Source: Anaerolineales bacterium UBA1136 (GTDB lineage: Bacteria > Chloroflexota > Anaerolineae > Anaerolineales > UBA11657). From it: a stretch of DNA of 8,210 nucleotides. The notes beneath the pieces were generated by a model. It was not told where the DNA came from, did not search any database, and saw only the letters and a program-made list of their open reading frames with translations. Position numbers and translations under genes: made by a program. Below, in pieces: positions 5,120 through 8,210 of the stretch. Positions within the stretch are counted from its first letter, which is position 1. Every line of letters begins with the position of its first letter. The stretch lies in contig DCAJ01000015.1 of the NCBI GenBank assembly GCA_002311455.1, forward strand, positions 17,059 through 25,268. The letters are read 5' to 3'.

Positions 5120-6387
5120 AAGTAACTGGACCTGCTACACAACTGCTTGGAGAGGTGCAGCTCCCAGGAGACAAATCTATCTCTCACCGCGCTCTGCTGC
5201 ACGCTGCACTGAGTCCAGAAGAATCGCGGCTCAACAACATTCTACGCGCTGGTGTAACAACAGCCATGATAGATTGTCTGCGTCAATTAGGTGTACACAT
5301 TCAAGAAACGGATGGCGATTTGATTGTTCGTGGTGGGAAATGGATACAACCCAATAAACCACTGAATTGTGGAAATTCTGCTACTACTATGCGATTGCTG
5401 ATGGGTGCCTTAGCAGGACAACCTATAACTGCTGAACTGACTGGAACAAAAGGTCTGCAGCGCCGCCCTATGGGAAGAGTGGCAAGACCACTCCGTGAAA
5501 TGGGTGCCTCAATTTCTTCTGACAATGCGCCTCTAGTAATTAAGGGAGGCAACTTATATGGAATTATTCATCATCTAGAGGTAGCATCCGCTCAAGTGAA
5601 GGCTGCATTGCTGTTGGCTGCACTTCAAGCCGAAGGAGAAAGTACTATTTATCAACCTGGACCATCGCGCGATCACTCCGAACGGATGCTTTGTGAGCTT
5701 GGTGTCAAATTGAACCATGACAACCTCATGGTGACAATTAAGCCTAGCGAAAAGTCTCTGGCCGCTACTAATATATCCATACCTGGAGATTGCTCAAGTG
5801 CTGCCTTTCTTATAGCATCTGCCGTCCTAGTACCTGGAAGTAAGATAACGTTACGTGATGTGGGGATAAACTCAACACGTACTGGGATATTGGATGTTCT
5901 CACAAGCATGGGAGCAGATATCTCTGTTTTACATCATGGTGAGTCCGGTGGTGAACCCATAGGTGACATCATTGCCAAACACAGTAAGCTAAAATCAATA
6001 ACTGTACATGGTGACACAGTCATACGGATGATTGACGAATTTCCCGTATTCACTGTAATAGCTACCCAATCTGAGGGCAAGACTACTGTAAAGGATGCTG
6101 CCGAGTTACGTATCAAAGAATCTGATCGTATTTCTTCCTTGCTCGGCGAGCTGCGCAAAATGGGTATCGTATTCACAGAGCACACAGATGGTTACACCAT
6201 TTTAGGTCCCCAGGTTCTAAGTCCAGCAAAATTAGAAAGCCACGGAGACCATCGTATGGCTATGTCACTAGCTATAGCTGGGATGATTGCCCAAGGAGAT
6301 ACCGAAATAATGCACTCTGACGTAGTAGATGAATCTTACCCAGAGTACACACAAACCTTACGTAAATTGGGAGCAAAGGTGGTCTGA
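5116..6387 (+). CDS. aroA: 3-phosphoshikimate 1-carboxyvinyltransferase (EPSP synthase), class II-like
   Basis: Transfers the enolpyruvyl group of PEP to shikimate 3-phosphate, the sixth shikimate pathway step. The product has 423 residues, within the family range. Visible are LPGDKSISHR (residues 16-25, substrate-binding Lys20), GNSATTMRL (86-94), RPMGRVARPLREMGA, RDHSERM, SAQVKAALLLAAL, the catalytic IDEFPVF and ELRIKESDRI segments, and SHGDHRMAM near the C-terminus. Four motifs reported as typical of class II, glyphosate-insensitive enzymes are all present: R-x-H-S-E, G-D-K-S, S-A-Q-x-K and N-S-T-R. Ala89 also stands where class I enzymes such as E. coli have Gly96. The start overlaps the tyrA stop by 4 bp, and aroE starts 2 bp after the stop. 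Insensitivity to glyphosate is a prediction only. Confidence 0.95.
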   Translation: MKVTGPATQLLGEVQLPGDKSISHRALLHAALSPEESRLNNILRAGVTTAMIDCLRQLGVHIQETDGDLIVRGGKWIQPNKPLNCGNSATTMRLLMGALAGQPITAELTGTKGLQRRPMGRVARPLREMGASISSDNAPLVIKGGNLYGIIHHLEVASAQVKAALLLAALQAEGESTIYQPGPSRDHSERMLCELGVKLNHDNLMVTIKPSEKSLAATNISIPGDCSSAAFLIASAVLVPGSKITLRDVGINSTRTGILDVLTSMGADISVLHHGESGGEPIGDIIAKHSKLKSITVHGDTVIRMIDEFPVFTVIATQSEGKTTVKDAAELRIKESDRISSLLGELRKMGIVFTEHTDGYTILGPQVLSPAKLESHGDHRMAMSLAIAGMIAQGDTEIMHSDVVDESYPEYTQTLRKLGAKVV

Positions 6388-6389
6388 AA

Positions 6390-7230
6390 ATGGACCTGTT
6401 AGCCTTACTGGGACATCCAGTTTTACACAGCGCGTCACCTGCAATGCACAATGCAGCTGCTTCAGAACTTGGGCTGAATTACCAGTATGTTGCTCAAGAT
6501 ATAGCACCTGAGCTACTGGCAGATGCAATCACATGATCTACGAAAAGGTAAATGGGTCGGCGCAAATGTGACAATCCCGCACAAAAAAGCCGTCATACCA
6601 TTGATTGACGAATTGGGAGCCACGGCCAAAGCACTAGGAGCAGTCAATACTCTAGTTCGAGTTGGTGAGCGAATTCGTGGAGAAAACACTGACGTTGAAG
6701 GGTTTCTCATGGAAATCGACTCTCTCGAGGTAGACCTAGCTGGACGGCCTGTTCTAATATTTGGTACAGGAGGTTCTGCACGAGCTGTAGCCTTTGCACT
6801 ACTTCAACGTGCTGCAGAGGTAAGGTTGCTGGGAAGAAACGTACGTGAAGGAGCGCAACTTGCACACGATCTCCACAAAACTACTGGTGGGCCTTTGCTT
6901 AACTTTGATTGGACTCCAACTGATCTTGGTCAAGCTTCCCAGGAATGTGCATTAGTAGTCAATTGCACACCCATCGGAATGGTGCCAGAGGTTCATACTA
7001 CTCCCTGGTTTCCAGTTGTACCTTTTCCGCCCAATATATTTGTGTATGACCTGGTCTATAATCCTATAGAGACTATGTTAGTGAGACAAGCACGATCGCA
7101 CGGAATAAGAGCACGCGCAGGATTAGGCATGCTAGTACGACAAGGAGCACTTTCATTTACACTATGGACAGGCCATCAGCCACCAATCACGGTAATGCTG
7201 CAAGCCGCGGAGAGGGAACTAAATGATTAG
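6390..7230 (+). CDS. aroE: Shikimate dehydrogenase, interrupted by a one-base frameshift in this sequence
   Basis: AroE reduces 3-dehydroshikimate to shikimate with NADPH. Reading starts at ATG 6390 (MDLLALLGHPVLHSASPAMH, with the shikimate-binding Ser residues of HS-S-P). It hits TGA at 6534-6536 after 48 codons. Homology resumes one frame over, from about 6532 to the stop at 7230. That part has VGANVTIPHK (catalytic Lys), GAVNT, GENTDVEGF (catalytic Asp), GTGGSARA for nucleotide binding, NCTPIGM, and the C-terminal GLGMLVRQGALSF with its conserved Gln. Removing one base near 6531 would join both parts into about 279 residues, a normal AroE length. An ATG at 6523 opens the second frame but lacks a ribosome binding site and the substrate-binding N-terminus. 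All later motifs being intact suggests a recent mutation or sequence error rather than old decay. It overlaps aroC by 8 bp. Confidence 0.88.
6526..6536 (+). other. Frameshift site in aroE
   Basis: In the upstream frame the codons are GCA ATC ACA TGA; in the downstream frame they are CAT GAT CTA. Skipping or deleting a single base at about 6531 gives Ala-Ile-His-Asp-Leu-Arg, which aligns without a gap to the usual AroE segment before NVTIPHK. There is no homopolymer, no CTT-TGA prfB-type slip site, and no upstream Shine-Dalgarno-like stimulator. Confidence 0.8.
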
Positions 7231-8210
7231 ATTACTGACTGCAGGTGAATCGCATGGCCCCGCTGTCACTACCATATTGGAAGGTATCCCAGCGGGACTG
7301 CGGCTAACACCAGATGACATAAACCACGATCTAACTCGACGCCAAAAAGGATTTGGAAGCGGCGCAAGAATGAAAATTGAAAAGGATCAAGTTCAAATAC
7401 TAGGTGGAGTTATGGGTGGAGCAACTATAGGTTCTCCAATAAGCTTACACATCAACAATCTCGATCATGTCAAATGGAGGAATAAAGCTGTTTCACCCCT
7501 GACCACACCACGTCCTGGCCACGCTGATCTCACAGGCGCAATTAAGTACGGTTATAAAGACTTACGCTATAGCCTTGAACGAGCCTCAGCACGTGAGACC
7601 ACAGCACGGGTAGCAGCTGCTGCCATATGTAGAAAACTTTTAATAGAGTTCGGTATAAAAATAGGCAGCTACGTGACGGATATAGGTAGTGTACAGGCTC
7701 AGTTGGAAGGTGTTCCAATAGAGAAACGGATTTCCCTGTCCGAACAATCCGATGTACGCTGTCCTGACCCCAAAGCATCTGAGGAGATGCGTAAACATAT
7801 AAGAGTGATCATGCAAGATAAAGATACATTGGGAGGAGTGTTCGAAGTGGTTGCACTAGGTGTACCTCCTGGTCTAGGGTCATACGTACATTGGGACCGC
7901 AGAATTGAGGCTCTCTTGGCTAAAGCTATTCTTAGCATTCACGCCATCAAGGGTGTAGAGATAGGTCCTGCTTTTGATAACGCTCACAAGCGTGGCACTA
8001 ATGTTCACGATGAAATTATTCTTGAAGGAGATACAATAACCCGTAATACTAACCGGGCTGGAGGTACAGAAGGAGGTGTAACTACTGGCCAACCATTGGT
8101 ATTACGAGCAGCAATGAAACCACTTAGCACCACACTCAACCCATTGCAGACCGTTGACCTAGCTACCGGAAAACCTAGTCCAACCACGTACGAAAGATCC
8201 GATTTCTGCG
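7223..8210 (+). CDS. aroC: Chorismate synthase, truncated by the window end
   Basis: Converts EPSP to chorismate with reduced FMN, the last common aromatic step. The frame is open from ATG 7223 to the end of the window (329 codons); family members have about 360-390, so roughly the last 30-60 residues lie outside. The N-terminal MIRLLTAGESHGP carries the first signature with His11, and RPGHADLTG carries the second conserved His (residue 100). LERASARETTARVAAAA (118-134) is the second signature in the Gram-positive/Actinobacteria style. NRAGGTEGGVTTGQPL is the FMN/substrate loop, and the third signature begins with ERSDFC at the edge. No internal frameshift was found on full translation. The start overlaps the aroE stop by 8 bp and has an AGAGGG ribosome binding site at 7211-7216, so it is translationally coupled. 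Confidence 0.95.
   Translation, partial: MIRLLTAGESHGPAVTTILEGIPAGLRLTPDDINHDLTRRQKGFGSGARMKIEKDQVQILGGVMGGATIGSPISLHINNLDHVKWRNKAVSPLTTPRPGHADLTGAIKYGYKDLRYSLERASARETTARVAAAAICRKLLIEFGIKIGSYVTDIGSVQAQLEGVPIEKRISLSEQSDVRCPDPKASEEMRKHIRVIMQDKDTLGGVFEVVALGVPPGLGSYVHWDRRIEALLAKAILSIHAIKGVEIGPAFDNAHKRGTNVHDEIILEGDTITRNTNRAGGTEGGVTTGQPLVLRAAMKPLSTTLNPLQTVDLATGKPSPTTYERSDFC

Noticed and set aside
6526..6536. Programmed +1 frameshift in aroE
   Set aside because: No prfB-like CTT-TGA, no upstream Shine-Dalgarno stimulator and no clear downstream structure. AroE is not known for recoding, so it is kept only as a minor alternative.
1..8210. Mobile element, CRISPR array, tRNA/rRNA or phage signals
   Set aside because: No transposase or integrase fragments, spaced direct repeats, terminal inverted repeats, or tRNA-like cloverleaf were seen by eye. 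Gene content is ordinary core metabolism.

Overview
The window reads as a moderately AT-rich bacterial chromosome segment of housekeeping and biosynthetic genes, with no sign of mobile DNA, CRISPR arrays, tRNA or rRNA. The gene families (short GreA, class II LysS, a Thermotoga-type DAHP synthase with a small N-terminal domain, an AroH-type chorismate mutase, a class II EPSP synthase and an ERASARET-type chorismate synthase) would fit a Chloroflexota/Dehalococcoidia-like lineage. That placement is an inference from overall family resemblance, not something measured.

Layout. Positions 2-184 (+) hold the last 60 codons of an oligoendopeptidase F-like M3 peptidase. It converges on a minus-strand pair: greA (2305-1835) and lysS (1728-208). 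These are separated by a rho-independent terminator (1817-1784), with a likely lysS promoter immediately behind it. A 502-bp divergent intergenic region (2306-2807) is rich in regulatory signals. On the minus strand it has a strong extended -10 greA promoter and a terminator inside the greA leader. In the middle is a 15-bp perfect dyad. On the plus strand it has a promoter, a short leader-peptide ORF and an attenuator. From 2808 to the window end runs a tightly packed plus-strand aromatic amino acid operon: aroH (chorismate mutase), DAHP synthase, tyrA, aroA, aroE (frameshifted in this sequence) and aroC (cut by the window end).

How it works together. DAHP synthase makes the first committed intermediate of the shikimate pathway. 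AroE, AroA and AroC carry out three later steps leading to chorismate. AroH turns chorismate into prephenate, and TyrA commits prephenate to tyrosine. aroB, aroD/aroQ, aroK and a prephenate dehydratase are not in the window and must lie elsewhere.

The main discovery is that the operon is preceded by what looks like a complete ribosome-mediated transcription attenuator. It has a 23-codon leader ORF with five consecutive aromatic codons (Phe-Tyr-Tyr-Tyr-Phe). A 1:2 hairpin, a 2:3 antiterminator and a 3:4 terminator ending in seven T residues follow, and segments 2 and 4 share the same hexamer. This predicts that starvation for charged tRNA-Tyr or tRNA-Phe switches the operon on. Secondary points are a GraL-like short terminated RNA in the greA leader and a one-base frameshift in aroE.
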